From assembly GCA_910585405.1 (NCBI GenBank), contig CAJUDO010000018.1, forward strand, positions 1 to 61,833: a DNA stretch of 61,833 nt, read 5' to 3'. This DNA comes from an uncultured Peptococcaceae bacterium (GTDB lineage: Bacteria > Bacillota > Peptococcia > Peptococcales > Peptococcaceae). Positions 17,969 to 27,564 of the stretch are shown piece by piece. The translations under genes were made by a program, and so were the position numbers. Each line of letters opens with the position of its first letter. Within the stretch, counting starts at the first letter, position 1. A model generated the notes under the pieces. That model saw only the letters and a list, made by a program, of their open reading frames with translations. It was not told where the DNA came from and ran no database searches.

Positions 17969-19720
17969 TTATTTCTCATCCGTCTGGCATAGAGCCTGCA
18001 GCAATTCCAAAGGAACTATTTTATACTCCGCATTGCCCAATAAATCCTTGTGCACATAGTCAAACACAACCGCTGTAGGATTCTCGTCACCGAATACTTC
18101 CAAATGGGTTTGCCGCGCCACCACTTTATTTTCCATCCCACGATAATGGGGCAAATACTGCCCAATCTGCTCGGCAGAGCAATAAAACGCAAACACCCCG
18201 TCATGCCAACGCGCATCATTACTTACCGTGAGCCACGCTGGAAGCTTGCGTGGCTTTTCGTGTAGCGCCAGATCAAACTTCAGCAGCCATTGAAATTTTC
18301 GTGTCTGCACCCACTCATTTTGTTGTACAAAACGCCACAAAATATCGCAAAGTCCCAGCTTGGACTGACTTTGATAGTGACAGTTCTCTGCCACCCAATA
18401 TTGAGACAACTGTTCAAAAAAAGAAAAAGGCGTATCGTAAAGCGGCACCAAGTAATCCAGTGTGTGCAAAAATTTCCCGCTGTTGTAATAGCTCTCTACC
18501 ATTTCTTCCACATATTTAAGACGCAAGGTGTCGACATAAGGCAGTACATGTGTAGTGAGCACCTCATACGGCGCTGTATCCTGATACACAATCTCGAAAT
18601 CCTTTTGGCGTTGATAAATCATAGAGCCCTTCAGCACCTTCAAAAATCCCAGCTGCAACTGCTCTGGCCTCAGCGCATACACATCATTAAAAGAACGCTC
18701 AAAAGATGCATAGTCCTCATAGGGTAAACCTGCAATCAAATCCAAATGCTGATGGATATTATTTCCCTCTTTAATTTGCCGCACAATACCAGAAAGCTTC
18801 GTAAAATTCACATTTCGATTAATGGCCTGAATGGTTTTTTCATTGGTAGACTGTACCCCGATTTCAAACTGAAACAACCCTTTGCGCACCGTTCTCAAAA
18901 AATCAATAGTTTCCTGGTCCAGCAAATCCGCCGTAATTTCAAAATGAAAGTTGGTCACTCCATTGTCATGCTGCTGTAAATACTGCCAAATGGCCATAGC
19001 ATGGCTCTTTTTACAGTTAAAAGTACGGTCAATAAATTTCACCTGTCGTACATTGTGATCCAAAAATTTTTGCAAATCCGCCAGTACCTTATCCAGTGGC
19101 ACAAAACGCACTCCTTTCTCTATGGAAGACAGACAGTAACCGCAGCTATAGGGACAGCCCCGTTGGGATTCATAATAGATAATCTGATTTTGTACATCGC
19201 TAAAATCCTCCTTATACGGAAAAGGCAGCTGTGCCAAATCCAATGGCTGCTGTTGGGGCGTAGAGCAAATGCACTCCCCTTCGCGAAACGTAAGACCGTT
19301 AATATCGTGCAGAGATACTGGCTCCCCAAAATCCAAATGGTTCAGATACTCTGTGAAGACTTGTTCCCCCTCGCCCCGCATAATGATGTCTGCTGCCGGA
19401 TTTTCCCGCAAAAACGTTTCACTCTCATAGCTGACCTCCGGCCCGCCAAAACCGATGATACATTCAGGCATTATCTTTTTCAATAACGGACACAACTGAC
19501 GCAATATTTCCACATTCCAGATATAGCAAGAGAAGAGAATTACATCGGGTGCCTGTCGAAATAATTCATCGGCAATAAAGTCCAACCGCTGGTTGATGGT
19601 AAACTCTATGGTTTGCAGATTATGCCGTGTACCATTGTCGGCAAACCGGCTCAAGTAACGCAACGCTAAGCTAGAATGAATATATTTGGCGCTAACTGCC
19701 GCCAACACAATTTTTTTCAT
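17969..19720 (-). CDS. B12-binding-domain radical SAM protein (DUF4080 type)
   Basis: 583 residues. The N-terminal third is a Rossmann-like cobalamin-binding domain (IVLAAVSAKYIHSSLALRYL; later IIGFGGPEVSYE). The central radical SAM barrel carries CPYSCGYC, the CxxxCxxC that holds the 4Fe-4S cluster. A long C-terminal region has the DUF4080 character. Such proteins are radical enzymes of unknown reaction, often methyltransferase-like or tRNA-modifying by analogy. The start is the ATG at 19720, preceded by GAGGGA; a start eight codons earlier lacks a site. The gene stands alone on the minus strand and reads toward the hairpin at 17887. Confidence 0.85.
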   Translation of the reverse strand: MKKIVLAAVSAKYIHSSLALRYLSRFADNGTRHNLQTIEFTINQRLDFIADELFRQAPDVILFSCYIWNVEILRQLCPLLKKIMPECIIGFGGPEVSYESETFLRENPAADIIMRGEGEQVFTEYLNHLDFGEPVSLHDINGLTFREGECICSTPQQQPLDLAQLPFPYKEDFSDVQNQIIYYESQRGCPYSCGYCLSSIEKGVRFVPLDKVLADLQKFLDHNVRQVKFIDRTFNCKKSHAMAIWQYLQQHDNGVTNFHFEITADLLDQETIDFLRTVRKGLFQFEIGVQSTNEKTIQAINRNVNFTKLSGIVRQIKEGNNIHQHLDLIAGLPYEDYASFERSFNDVYALRPEQLQLGFLKVLKGSMIYQRQKDFEIVYQDTAPYEVLTTHVLPYVDTLRLKYVEEMVESYYNSGKFLHTLDYLVPLYDTPFSFFEQLSQYWVAENCHYQSQSKLGLCDILWRFVQQNEWVQTRKFQWLLKFDLALHEKPRKLPAWLTVSNDARWHDGVFAFYCSAEQIGQYLPHYRGMENKVVARQTHLEVFGDENPTAVVFDYVHKDLLGNAEYKIVPLELLQALCQTDEK

Positions 19721-19811
19721 ATACAGTCCCTCATTTTGCAACACATTTTTTATACAAAAACTATACTGCTATTATACCGATTTTTTACTAAGCTGCAAAG
19801 ATAGTTGCAAC

Positions 19812-19857
19812 AAAAAAAGATAAGACGCTGCGCAGCTACACAGGATCTTATCTTTTT
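19812..19857 (-). terminator. terminator of the original amidohydrolase gene
   Basis: A 12-bp stem AAAAAGATAAGA (19814-19825) pairs with 19846-19857, with a small GCTG/CAGC hairpin in the loop, and ends in seven T on the minus strand. It begins 12 nt beyond the truncated amidohydrolase stop codon and looks like that gene's native terminator. Confidence 0.75.
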
Positions 19858-19867
19858 CGCAATTTTC

Positions 19868-20255
19868 TTTTACACAGCCTGTATCCCGTTTACATACACC
19901 ATCTTAGGCCGTCCCATGATTTCCAGCGGGTGATTGTCCCATACAACGATATCTGCATCTTTCCCAACCTTTAAGCTTCCGGTACGGTCAGCAATTTTGA
20001 GAATCTTCGCCGGTGTAATGGTTAAAGCTTTGAAGGCATCGTACTCTTCCATTCCTTCCCGCATAGCAATTCCGGCGCAAATGGGTAAATATTGGATAGG
20101 TGTGCAGGGGTGGTCAGTAATAATTGCCACATCCACGCCTGCTTTCGCCAAAATGCCCGGTGTGCGGAAGGTGACATGCTCCATTTCTACCTTTGCCCGA
20201 TTGCTCAGACTAGGACCCACAGTCACAGGCACACCCGCCTCTTTTAACTCGTCTA
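19868..20255 (-). repeat. 388-bp direct repeat, copy 1 (truncated copy)
   Basis: Aligned by eye to 27815-28202 without gaps at an offset of 7,947 bp. I count about six to seven substitutions, so identity is about 98%. Similarity starts 2 nt beyond the stop codon and ends abruptly at 20255. Confidence 0.95.
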
Positions 20256-20259
20256 TCAC
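19870..20259 (-). pseudogene. 3' fragment of an imidazolonepropionase-like amidohydrolase gene
   Basis: Encodes about 129 residues corresponding to the last third (from about residue 250) of the 376-residue enzyme at 27817-28947, nearly identical (last residues IQAV against IQVV). It retains the metal-ligand Asp segment IITDHPCTP but lacks the N-terminal HxH metal site and half the barrel, so it cannot be an active enzyme. There is no ribosome site before the nominal GTG. It is adjacent to the terminator at 19812-19857. Interpreted as the left-hand remnant of the target gene of an insertion (see Findings). Confidence 0.88.
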
Positions 20260-20301
20260 TTTGGAGTTAATCTCTATTTTTTATTTCCTAATACTCCATA
20301 T

Positions 20302-20376
20302 TTATTTTGCACTATCAATTGTTGCTGCACATTGTCCACCTGCAATTAGCGCGGCAGTTTCTTGCTGACCGTTAAC
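20302..20376 (-). other. possible short gene remnant
   Basis: A 24-codon open stretch with coding-like composition (GQQETAALIAGGQCAATID) ends in TAA at 20302 and is closed by a stop just upstream, with no start or ribosome site. It may be the tail of a gene broken when the cassette was formed. No family is recognised. Confidence 0.25.
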
Positions 20377-20410
20377 TTAAAAGGTTAAAAACTATAAAGC
20401 AGTAACCACA

Positions 20411-21259
20411 TTATTCAATCCCTAATAAATCAGCGGCATTCTTATATAAATAATATTCTATAGCTCTTGCATTTAAGCCAGCTTCTTTCTTAGCGAAATT
20501 CACAACATCTTCAATCGGCAACAAAGGATAAGCCGTGCCGAAAATCATTCGATCATAAGCAATATAATTTGCCCCCTCTATATATTCCCGTGCACCAGGT
20601 GTATGGGTAGCATACATATCTGGACACATCCAGATATTTTTCCGGCGATAAGCCATCTGTACAGCTGCAGTAGCATAAGGATATTGACCATGAGAGACAA
20701 CAATCTTCATTTTAGGGAATGCAACCGATAGACGATCAACGATAACAGGATCATTGTAGGATAAATCAGGACCACCGCTATACCCCAACTGCAAAGCCGC
20801 AATTATTTCATGCTCGTTCATATACTCATAGAGCGGCATCAAAACTTTATCATCAGCATAATACGGATTTGTCGCCCAGCCCGGCTCTAAAACAACACCG
20901 TGAAACGGCCCGTTTACAACCAATTCTTCTATGGATTTAACCGCCTGTTCTGGTTCAGCCAAATCTACACCGCAAAATCCCATAAAACGATCTGGATACA
21001 ACTTCATTAATTCTATAATGTCATTATTATCTACGTGTTGGTCTAAGCCATCATCGATTCTGCCGTGCACAATCGCTTTCGTCACGTCAACATTATCCAT
21101 TTCTTGAAGCATTTTATCCAAAGAAAGTTCTGCTGCGGAAGGAGCTTGTCTGAAACCAAATTTTTCCGAAACCATTTTGTTGTGGGACGGATTAAAAATA
21201 CCCGTATTTTTATAACTTTTATAAGGAACGCGAAGTCTCCAATCAAGAACTTTAATCAT
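20411..21259 (-). CDS. TIM-barrel metal-dependent hydrolase (amidohydrolase 2 family)
   Basis: 282 residues of the ACMSD/gamma-resorcylate-decarboxylase-like amidohydrolase branch, which performs hydrolysis or non-oxidative decarboxylation in aromatic and lactone degradation. Visible barrel strands include FMGFCGVDLAEPEQAV, IVVSHGQYPY (metal His) and RMIFGTAYPLLP, where Asp is usual in the DYP-type motif. The common N-terminal HxH is not obvious, so metal binding may be altered. AAGGAGAG precedes the ATG. It is the last gene of the cassette operon, after a 155-bp gap holding a hairpin. Confidence 0.75.
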   Translation of the reverse strand: MIKVLDWRLRVPYKSYKNTGIFNPSHNKMVSEKFGFRQAPSAAELSLDKMLQEMDNVDVTKAIVHGRIDDGLDQHVDNNDIIELMKLYPDRFMGFCGVDLAEPEQAVKSIEELVVNGPFHGVVLEPGWATNPYYADDKVLMPLYEYMNEHEIIAALQLGYSGGPDLSYNDPVIVDRLSVAFPKMKIVVSHGQYPYATAAVQMAYRRKNIWMCPDMYATHTPGAREYIEGANYIAYDRMIFGTAYPLLPIEDVVNFAKKEAGLNARAIEYYLYKNAADLLGIE

Positions 21260-21284
21260 TATTTTTCTCTCCTTAAAAATATAC

Positions 21285-21329
21285 CCTCCAAACTGATTGT
21301 TCCTTTCTTACATCAGTTTGGAGGTTTTT
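21285..21329. terminator. hairpin between Fe-ADH and amidohydrolase genes
   Basis: A 13-bp stem (21285-21297 with 21312-21324) is followed on the + strand by five T; on the minus strand GTATATTTTT follows. It may partly terminate the cassette transcript before the last gene. Confidence 0.55.
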
Positions 21330-21414
21330 ACACTCTCTGAAATCACAATATTTTGCTGACTTGTGTCACGACACTCCCACATTGACAAGCTACAAATCTA
21401 TTTGTTTTTTCAGT

Positions 21415-22614
21415 CTATACTTCTTCGTAAATCATTTCACAGATTCTTCCCACTTTTGTCCTATAATCTCCTGTATGGATTGGCGGCAACCATTGTTCCA
21501 CCTTATAATCGACCATAATGGCAGGAATCATTTTTTCCACAAAGGCCTCTTTTGTCTCCTGTACTCCTTTTTGTTCCAGTGTTTTTTGGAATGTGGTCAA
21601 CCCGCAGCGCTTATAAAAATCCAGAATAGTATCGGCAACCCGATTGCCATCTTGAACTGCATTTCCTGTTATAGGGACATTAATTCTCTTCGCAATTTCC
21701 TGAATCATATCCGCAGAAGATTCTGAAAAATGACGGATTACTGTCGGCAAAACCATAGCGCAGGCATGCCCATGTACGATGTGATACAGAGACCCCAACG
21801 CATGAGCTACCGCATGCCCATTAGGTACGCCAGCATTGGCCAATGCATTATGAGACGACCAGGACAATTGCTCTCTTGCCTCTATATTATGAGGTTCTTT
21901 CATGGCAATAGGTAGCCACTGCCACGTGCGTTGTACACAATCCAACAAGGTATTTGCCGTATATTCATTGCTCATAGTTCCCACCAGACATTCTATACTA
22001 TGCGCTAAAATATCCCATCCACAATTAGCCGTAGGACCGGCTGGCATACCGACTGTCAGTAAGGGATCAATCAAACACAAATCCGCCACTTCATTTTCAT
22101 TCAAAAAACTATATTTCACACTTCGTTTTGTATCAGAAATGACAGCACTGCCTGTAGTTTCTGCCCCAGTGCCCGAAGTAGTAGGAATTGCCACAAATTT
22201 TACGCTTCGCGTCAATTGGGGGGACATTTTGTCACCATGTACGCTGTATGCGTACAAATCTGTTGGCCGTTCTGGAAAATTAGCAATTAACGCCGCCGCT
22301 TTGGCAGTATCAATACTGCTGCCTCCGCCAATGGCCAATACGCCGTCACAATGATACTGCTGTATCAAGTCTGCGCAGACAATGCAGGTTGTGTCTGGCG
22401 GATCAGGCTGCACCTCATCATAAATATAGCAGGTAATTTCCGCTTGCTTCAACGTATCTACAATGGGATCAACCAACCCAAGCTGCCGTACTCCTTTGTC
22501 TGTTACTACCAGACAGCGCTTGACGCCCCAAGCTGCCAATCGCGCCCCACTTTCCAACGAGGAACCATTGCCAAATACAATATGAGGACTTTTAATTTTT
22601 TCATATGGTCGCAT
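21415..22614 (-). CDS. iron-containing alcohol dehydrogenase
   Basis: 399-residue group III alcohol dehydrogenase. The NAD(P)-binding GGGSSIDTAKAAA is intact. The metal ligands are seen in WDILAHSIE (Asp and His near residue 200) and HAVAHALGSLYHIVHGHA (two His). It probably interconverts an alcohol and an aldehyde or semialdehyde. The ATG at 22614 is preferred for its N-terminus MRPYEK; a GTG three codons upstream has its AAGGA only 1 nt away. It lies between the amidohydrolase and DUF6282-like genes of the cassette, consistent with one catabolic route. Confidence 0.88.
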   Translation of the reverse strand: MRPYEKIKSPHIVFGNGSSLESGARLAAWGVKRCLVVTDKGVRQLGLVDPIVDTLKQAEITCYIYDEVQPDPPDTTCIVCADLIQQYHCDGVLAIGGGSSIDTAKAAALIANFPERPTDLYAYSVHGDKMSPQLTRSVKFVAIPTTSGTGAETTGSAVISDTKRSVKYSFLNENEVADLCLIDPLLTVGMPAGPTANCGWDILAHSIECLVGTMSNEYTANTLLDCVQRTWQWLPIAMKEPHNIEAREQLSWSSHNALANAGVPNGHAVAHALGSLYHIVHGHACAMVLPTVIRHFSESSADMIQEIAKRINVPITGNAVQDGNRVADTILDFYKRCGLTTFQKTLEQKGVQETKEAFVEKMIPAIMVDYKVEQWLPPIHTGDYRTKVGRICEMIYEEV

Positions 22615-22651
22615 ATCCTGCACATCCTTATCCCAAAATTTTTAGAAGCTT

Positions 22652-23572
22652 CTAGGCTTCATATAATAAATACTGCGGTGTGCGCCGCACCATTTGCTGT
22701 ATCTCTGCAATTGTAAAGCCTTTCTGCATTAAGCCATCACTAAACCGATAAATACCTTCTGGCCCGTTGGGATAACCTTTGAAAAATGCATCAGATACCA
22801 ACATGCAATGTTCCACTCCCAAATAACGAATTACCTCTGCTACATCATCCAAAGTGGTTTTTGTCAAAGTCAAATCGCTTCTGGATTGGGCAATTCCGCT
22901 TTCATTATTGGCGGCCTTGAAAAATTCTGCTGTTAGAGAAAATGCAAACTCTGCCACTACACCCAATTGTACCAATCTTTTCATTTCTTCCAGGGGAACC
23001 CCTACATGATCATAAAGAATATGGGTTGCTATGACACGCACATCCATTTTTCTCGCCTCTTCACACAGAACAATAGTTTCTTTTGCACTGATATGCCCGG
23101 AGGCAATAGCTATCTGATTTTCCCGGGCCATCGCCAAGATTTCATACACTTCGTGTTTCAGTTGCCCCATCTCATCCAGCAAATAAATGCCATGCAATTC
23201 TTTCTTCTCCACTGGTCGAAATCTTTGCTCATTGGCAGAAGACCAAGTGGGCATCCACGCTATTTTGCAGCCAAATTTGATAGCTGCATCAAAAGCCGCC
23301 AGATTCAGTCCACCTACGGCAGCATTAAACGCAACACCGCCGTAAAGTTTCGCATTGGCACCTGCATAGCGATTGGCCAAAAACGCCCTTGTGCCAGTCT
23401 GCGTTTGATGGGACTTTATCACTGCACCCGCCATGTTGAATTCATCCAATCCATGTAACAATTCAAAGTCATCGCTGGGTCTGTCTGGGAAATAATCTGG
23501 ATCTGGATGAATATGCATATCATAGCCCTGTTCAATGGCTCTCATAACGTTATCTTTTTTTTGTAAAATCAT
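22652..23572 (-). CDS. DUF6282-like metal-dependent hydrolase homologue
   Basis: 306-residue amidohydrolase-like protein. The N-terminal YDMHIHPDPD contains an HxH metal motif, and later strands provide IASGHISAKET and VIATHILYD, both with candidate metal His. The pattern agrees with proteins annotated as DUF6282, of unknown reaction. AGGAG lies 10 nt before the ATG. The 28-bp gaps on both sides place it firmly in the cassette operon. Together with the TIM-barrel enzyme and the Fe-ADH it suggests ring-opening or deacylation of an imported small acid. Confidence 0.75.
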   Translation of the reverse strand: MILQKKDNVMRAIEQGYDMHIHPDPDYFPDRPSDDFELLHGLDEFNMAGAVIKSHQTQTGTRAFLANRYAGANAKLYGGVAFNAAVGGLNLAAFDAAIKFGCKIAWMPTWSSANEQRFRPVEKKELHGIYLLDEMGQLKHEVYEILAMARENQIAIASGHISAKETIVLCEEARKMDVRVIATHILYDHVGVPLEEMKRLVQLGVVAEFAFSLTAEFFKAANNESGIAQSRSDLTLTKTTLDDVAEVIRYLGVEHCMLVSDAFFKGYPNGPEGIYRFSDGLMQKGFTIAEIQQMVRRTPQYLLYEA

Positions 23573-23601
23573 AACAGAACATCTCCTCGAAAATCAAAAA
23601 T

Positions 23602-24993
23602 TTATAAATAGATAATTCCCAGCAATAGCCAGTATGGAAACTGAATCAGCAGGAAAAATATCAGACCGATTGCTGTTTTTATAGTTGCATATTTAATAAA
23701 ATCCTTCATCGAAATTAAGCCAAAGCTAAAGATAGCGACCAACACTGCAATTTCATGCGGAAAGAAAAAGATATCCGCCCCTGTCAGGAATGTCAGCATA
23801 ATGGCTTCAGGATTTAGACCCAAGGAGAGGGCCAATGCCGTCAATGGCGCAGACAAAGCACCCGCCATTGCATATGGTGTCAGCACAATATTGCCCAATG
23901 CCACAATCACCAGAACAAGGAAGTGAACCCCTACTGCTGGCATATCCCCAACTAAATTTATCAATAATTGACCGGCAAAGACATCCAGTCCCAAATTCAC
24001 CCCTACGGTACCAATGCTCATACAAGCAACCATAAAGAATACTAACGGAAAATTAATTTTGGACAAAGTCTGCGCTGTTGTAATTTTAAACTGGGGAAAA
24101 TATAGTAACCATGGCAACAGCATAAAACCGTAAGCAAAGTTTTGTCCATGAAGTGGCTGTAGCAATACATAAGCGATTAATGCAAGCAAAATTACACAAC
24201 AAATCTTCTCTGCTTTGCTCACCGGACCTAACGCCTGTAATTTCTGCAAAAACTCAGCTTTCCCGTTTCCCATATCAAATTCTTTGCTCTTTGTTATTTT
24301 CAGAACCACAAACATTACAATGACCGGCATAATAGCTAATGGCAGACTCTGAAGTGTCACACCCAGCCAAGTAGGAGCTGCTGCAGGATATACACTTTGC
24401 ATCCCTGGCAGATAAATGCCGATTACGCCTGGATTATAAATCCAATAGCTGGTCGTTGTCGCTCCTAATACACCAGCAAACATAATTACACCGGATTCTT
24501 TACATAGTTTTGTATATCCCATGGCATGGGCTACCGCATAAGCAAATACTGCCACGATTAGAAAGTGATTGGTAAATGTAACAAAAGATAAGATCAGCCC
24601 CACAAAATAAATTGCATAACAAACGCGATTAAACGTACCGCCAATTTTTACAATAAACCAATAACAAATTCGATTGAGCAATTCACATTCTTCCATCGCC
24701 GCAGCCAGTGCAAAGGCACCGATTACCATATAGATGGTGGTATTTGTCCACGGACTTAATGCTACAGAAACCGGTGCCAGCCCTGTTACTACATAAAGAA
24801 TGGTAAGCAGCATGGAAGGAACCATAGCAGGCATAAATTCAAAAGCTAGAACACAAACAAATAAAATCGTAATGGCAAAAAACAATTGCAATTGTGTTGT
24901 AAATAACTCTCCTGTTGGAATTAAAAATACGCTGGCAGCCAACAATAATGTGACAGTCCATTTTAATAAATTTTTCATAGTACCTGACATCAT
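23602..24993 (-). CDS. SLC13/DASS-type anion permease
   Basis: 463-residue membrane protein with about 12 helices and two re-entrant regions, resembling divalent-anion:Na+ symporters. Segments such as FTNHFLIVAVFAYAV and MLTFLTGADIFFFPHE fall where the ion- and substrate-binding loops lie, but the classical SNT motif is not exact. The start ATG at 24993 follows AAGGAAG; an earlier ATG at 25020 has none. It is the second gene of the cassette and would import a carboxylate; the substrate is unknown. Confidence 0.78.
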   Translation of the reverse strand: MMSGTMKNLLKWTVTLLLAASVFLIPTGELFTTQLQLFFAITILFVCVLAFEFMPAMVPSMLLTILYVVTGLAPVSVALSPWTNTTIYMVIGAFALAAAMEECELLNRICYWFIVKIGGTFNRVCYAIYFVGLILSFVTFTNHFLIVAVFAYAVAHAMGYTKLCKESGVIMFAGVLGATTTSYWIYNPGVIGIYLPGMQSVYPAAAPTWLGVTLQSLPLAIMPVIVMFVVLKITKSKEFDMGNGKAEFLQKLQALGPVSKAEKICCVILLALIAYVLLQPLHGQNFAYGFMLLPWLLYFPQFKITTAQTLSKINFPLVFFMVACMSIGTVGVNLGLDVFAGQLLINLVGDMPAVGVHFLVLVIVALGNIVLTPYAMAGALSAPLTALALSLGLNPEAIMLTFLTGADIFFFPHEIAVLVAIFSFGLISMKDFIKYATIKTAIGLIFFLLIQFPYWLLLGIIYL

Positions 24994-25106
24994 AACACTT
25001 CCTTTTCTAAATAAAATCATTTCAATATTTCCAATATTTTCTCACGCTGCCCTGCTTTACCTTCCTTTGCAAAACACCTCCCCTTGTTTCCGCTGTCAAA
25101 ATTCTT

Positions 25107-26363
25107 TCATTTGACAGCCAATTTTATTTTCATCAGCAGGGATAATATAATTCCTGCAGCGCAGAAAAGCATTGCCAATAAAAAGACCGGTTGATACATG
25201 CCATAATGCGCATAAGTAGCTGCTAACACCATAGGACCTAAATATCCACCTAAAGCAAAGGCCAGATTTATAATCCCAAAGTTTACGCTGTTATGTTTCG
25301 GCCCAAACTGATCCGTTACAAAACCAGGCAAAACACCTACCATTGCCCCGTAGCAGAACCCGATCATGCCCATCCCCAATAAGAAAACTGCTGCCTTACT
25401 GCTGTCAGAACAATACACCAAAAATATGCCCAATATTGCCACTGCATAAGCTCCTATATAGACATTTAGCCTTCCCCATCGGTCAGATATCGCACCGATT
25501 ATCATTCGTGCAAATCCATTGCACAGTGATAGCAAGCTCACCGTAAGTGCCGCTACTGTTGCCGACATACCAATCATATTTTGCGCCAGAGAAGATGCCT
25601 GAGAAAAAACCATCAGCGCAAAAAAGCTGCTACAGATACACATCAAAAAGATTCCATAAAACCGTCCCGTTTTTAACATCTGCCGCCAGTTATAATTTAC
25701 TGTTGCTGCATCATGTTTTTCAGAACCCATTTCACCCAATTGTTGATAAAATGTTTCCGAACAACCGCTAACAAAAAAAGAACCAAAACAAATCACTGCA
25801 ATCGCCAGCATCGCCCACAAATAAAATGTCATTTGTATTCCCACATGCAGCGTGAAATAATTCCCCAAAAACGAAAATATCACAGAACTTAATCCATAAC
25901 TGGCTGTTGTCAATCCTCCTACCAGACCGGCTTTATCAGGGAACCACTTTACGCAGTTATTAATGTTTGTCCCATAAATGGCATTCACCGATAGCCCTGC
26001 CAACAATCCATAGCCGAGATAAATGTGCTCCACCTGAGTCGCACTGCCGCAAATCCACAGCCCAGCGGCATAAAAAAATCCTGCACATAATAATACCTTT
26101 CTTGGACCAATCCGGTCATTAAATCTACCGCCCAACACCATCCCAAAAGGAGACATAAAATTTGTCAAACTAAAAACCAATACCAGTGATCCCGCTGTGA
26201 ATGCAGTTTCACCTGTGAGTCCGTTTACTTGATTCAAGCGTTCGGCTAAAGGGGCTGCAAAAACGCTCCATGTCAAAACTACACCAATGCATAAATTCAT
26301 AAAACAGCTGATGATTAGAATTATCCATCTTTTTTTCAAAAACGTATTTGAACTGTTATCCAT
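25107..26363 (-). CDS. MFS transporter, oxalate/formate-antiporter-like
   Basis: 418-residue MFS carrier with 12 membrane segments. The N-terminal ILIISCFMNLCIGVVLTWSV and the loop motif GGRFNDRIGPRKVLL are typical of the OFA group, which moves organic acids such as oxalate, formate, lactate or pyruvate. AAGGAGGGAG precedes the ATG. It is the first gene of the cassette operon and is divergent from the LysR gene, with 183 bp between them. Having both this carrier and an SLC13 permease in one operon is unusual; one may import the substrate and the other export a product. Confidence 0.85.
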   Translation of the reverse strand: MDNSSNTFLKKRWIILIISCFMNLCIGVVLTWSVFAAPLAERLNQVNGLTGETAFTAGSLVLVFSLTNFMSPFGMVLGGRFNDRIGPRKVLLCAGFFYAAGLWICGSATQVEHIYLGYGLLAGLSVNAIYGTNINNCVKWFPDKAGLVGGLTTASYGLSSVIFSFLGNYFTLHVGIQMTFYLWAMLAIAVICFGSFFVSGCSETFYQQLGEMGSEKHDAATVNYNWRQMLKTGRFYGIFLMCICSSFFALMVFSQASSLAQNMIGMSATVAALTVSLLSLCNGFARMIIGAISDRWGRLNVYIGAYAVAILGIFLVYCSDSSKAAVFLLGMGMIGFCYGAMVGVLPGFVTDQFGPKHNSVNFGIINLAFALGGYLGPMVLAATYAHYGMYQPVFLLAMLFCAAGIILSLLMKIKLAVK

Positions 26364-26474
26364 TTACCACTCCCTCCTTATTTCCAGTTTAGCAAAGCAA
26401 TTATGTTTTTCATATGGCGAAAAATTCAATGTACCATGAGAAAAATTCATCAACAAAGCTCCTCTAAAAATAGC

Positions 26475-26503
26475 TTGCTTATAAAAAACTTTCACGTTAT
26501 AAT
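26475..26503 (+). promoter_or_regulatory. promoter of the cassette LysR gene
   Basis: -35 TTGCTT (26475-26480), 17-bp spacer and -10 TATAAT (26498-26503), located 43 bp before the ATG in the divergent region shared with the cassette operon. Confidence 0.65.
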
Positions 26504-26546
26504 TTAGATATTATTTAAGTATTGACGCAAAAAAGAGGTGCCTTGA

Positions 26547-27446
26547 ATGCAATTCTCCCATTTAAAATACTTTGTTGAAACTGTAAAATGTCGCTCTATT
26601 AATAAGGCTGCATTAATTTTGCATGTAGACCCTTCTACCCTTTCCGTCGCACTGCGTTCTTTGGAAAATGAGCTGGGATATCAGCTACTCATCCGCTCCA
26701 GAAACGGAACCTCGCCTACTGTACAAGGCGCAAAGGTTTTTGAAGACGCACAGAAAATGCTGGAACTATATGAAAGCTGGAAATTGCCGATGCAGACAAC
26801 TACAGACCAAGAAGTCATTCGCATTGCGACTTCCCATTTGGCCTACAATACATTTTGCAATGATATTTCTATACAATTTACATCCGAGAAAATACCGCTT
26901 GTACCCATCTTTCAAGTTGGCTTCAATCACACTGTTCTAAACATGGATACCGATTTCTTTATCAGCAGTTTTTGTAATAAGCAAGAATATAATCTGTTAT
27001 GTACTTTAATTTCTCAGCGCGCATTACAAAGTGACGTTCTCATTCCTAATGACCCGCTAGTTATCTATATCAATAAGCACCATCCTTTGGCCAAAAAAGC
27101 TTCTGCTTCTATCAATGATCTTATAGATATTTCCCATATTGATTTTTCTGAAACGTTTCCCATGGAGCCAGATGATCCTCGCGCCCTGCCAGCAACTTTC
27201 AGAGTAAATGAACATGCGCAAATTTTAAAATTGGTCGAAGAAAACAAAGGCTATGCACTTTTGCCCAGTTTATGTCAAATCTATTGTAAACGTCTTATGT
27301 TGCATTCTATTACTACCGTTCCCCTTTCTAATTATGATCTAACAACTACAATTTATTTTGCGCACCCGCCCTATAGTTCTTTATCGCGCAATATGAAGCT
27401 TTTTATCAATTATGTGAAAGAATACTGCAGTCAGTTAAAATATTAG
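26547..27446 (+). CDS. LysR-family regulator of the catabolic cassette
   Basis: 299-residue LysR regulator. Residues 1-60 are the winged HTH (KCRSINKAALILHVDPSTLSV-type recognition region); the rest is the effector-binding domain, ending in a normal C-terminus. GAGGTG precedes the ATG. It is divergent from the MFS-SLC13-DUF6282-ADH-amidohydrolase operon, the classic arrangement for an inducible catabolic activator, and lies inside the segment bounded by the 388-bp repeats, so it travels with the genes it controls. Confidence 0.85.
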   Translation: MQFSHLKYFVETVKCRSINKAALILHVDPSTLSVALRSLENELGYQLLIRSRNGTSPTVQGAKVFEDAQKMLELYESWKLPMQTTTDQEVIRIATSHLAYNTFCNDISIQFTSEKIPLVPIFQVGFNHTVLNMDTDFFISSFCNKQEYNLLCTLISQRALQSDVLIPNDPLVIYINKHHPLAKKASASINDLIDISHIDFSETFPMEPDDPRALPATFRVNEHAQILKLVEENKGYALLPSLCQIYCKRLMLHSITTVPLSNYDLTTTIYFAHPPYSSLSRNMKLFINYVKEYCSQLKY

Positions 27447-27519
27447 CCAGCTAGCTCTATTCATTTCCAACACCATCGTTCATTTAGCGTTACTTACGTA
27501 ATTTCGATTAACGCATTAC

Positions 27520-27564
27520 AAAAAAATGAGGAAGAGCCTAAAAAAGACTTTTCCTCATTTTTTT
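27520..27564. terminator. terminator at the right end of the cassette
   Basis: A 14-17-bp stem (27520-27536 with 27548-27564) with A- and T-tracts works in both directions and ends the LysR transcript. In the rest of the gene-free stretch 27447-27816 I see no further gene, only AT-rich sequence and a weak CTATGTT/AACATAG inverted repeat near 27616. Confidence 0.8.

Noticed and set aside
20411..27446. A prophage or integrative conjugative element
   Set aside because: No integrase, replication, mobilisation or structural phage gene is present; the cargo is purely metabolic.
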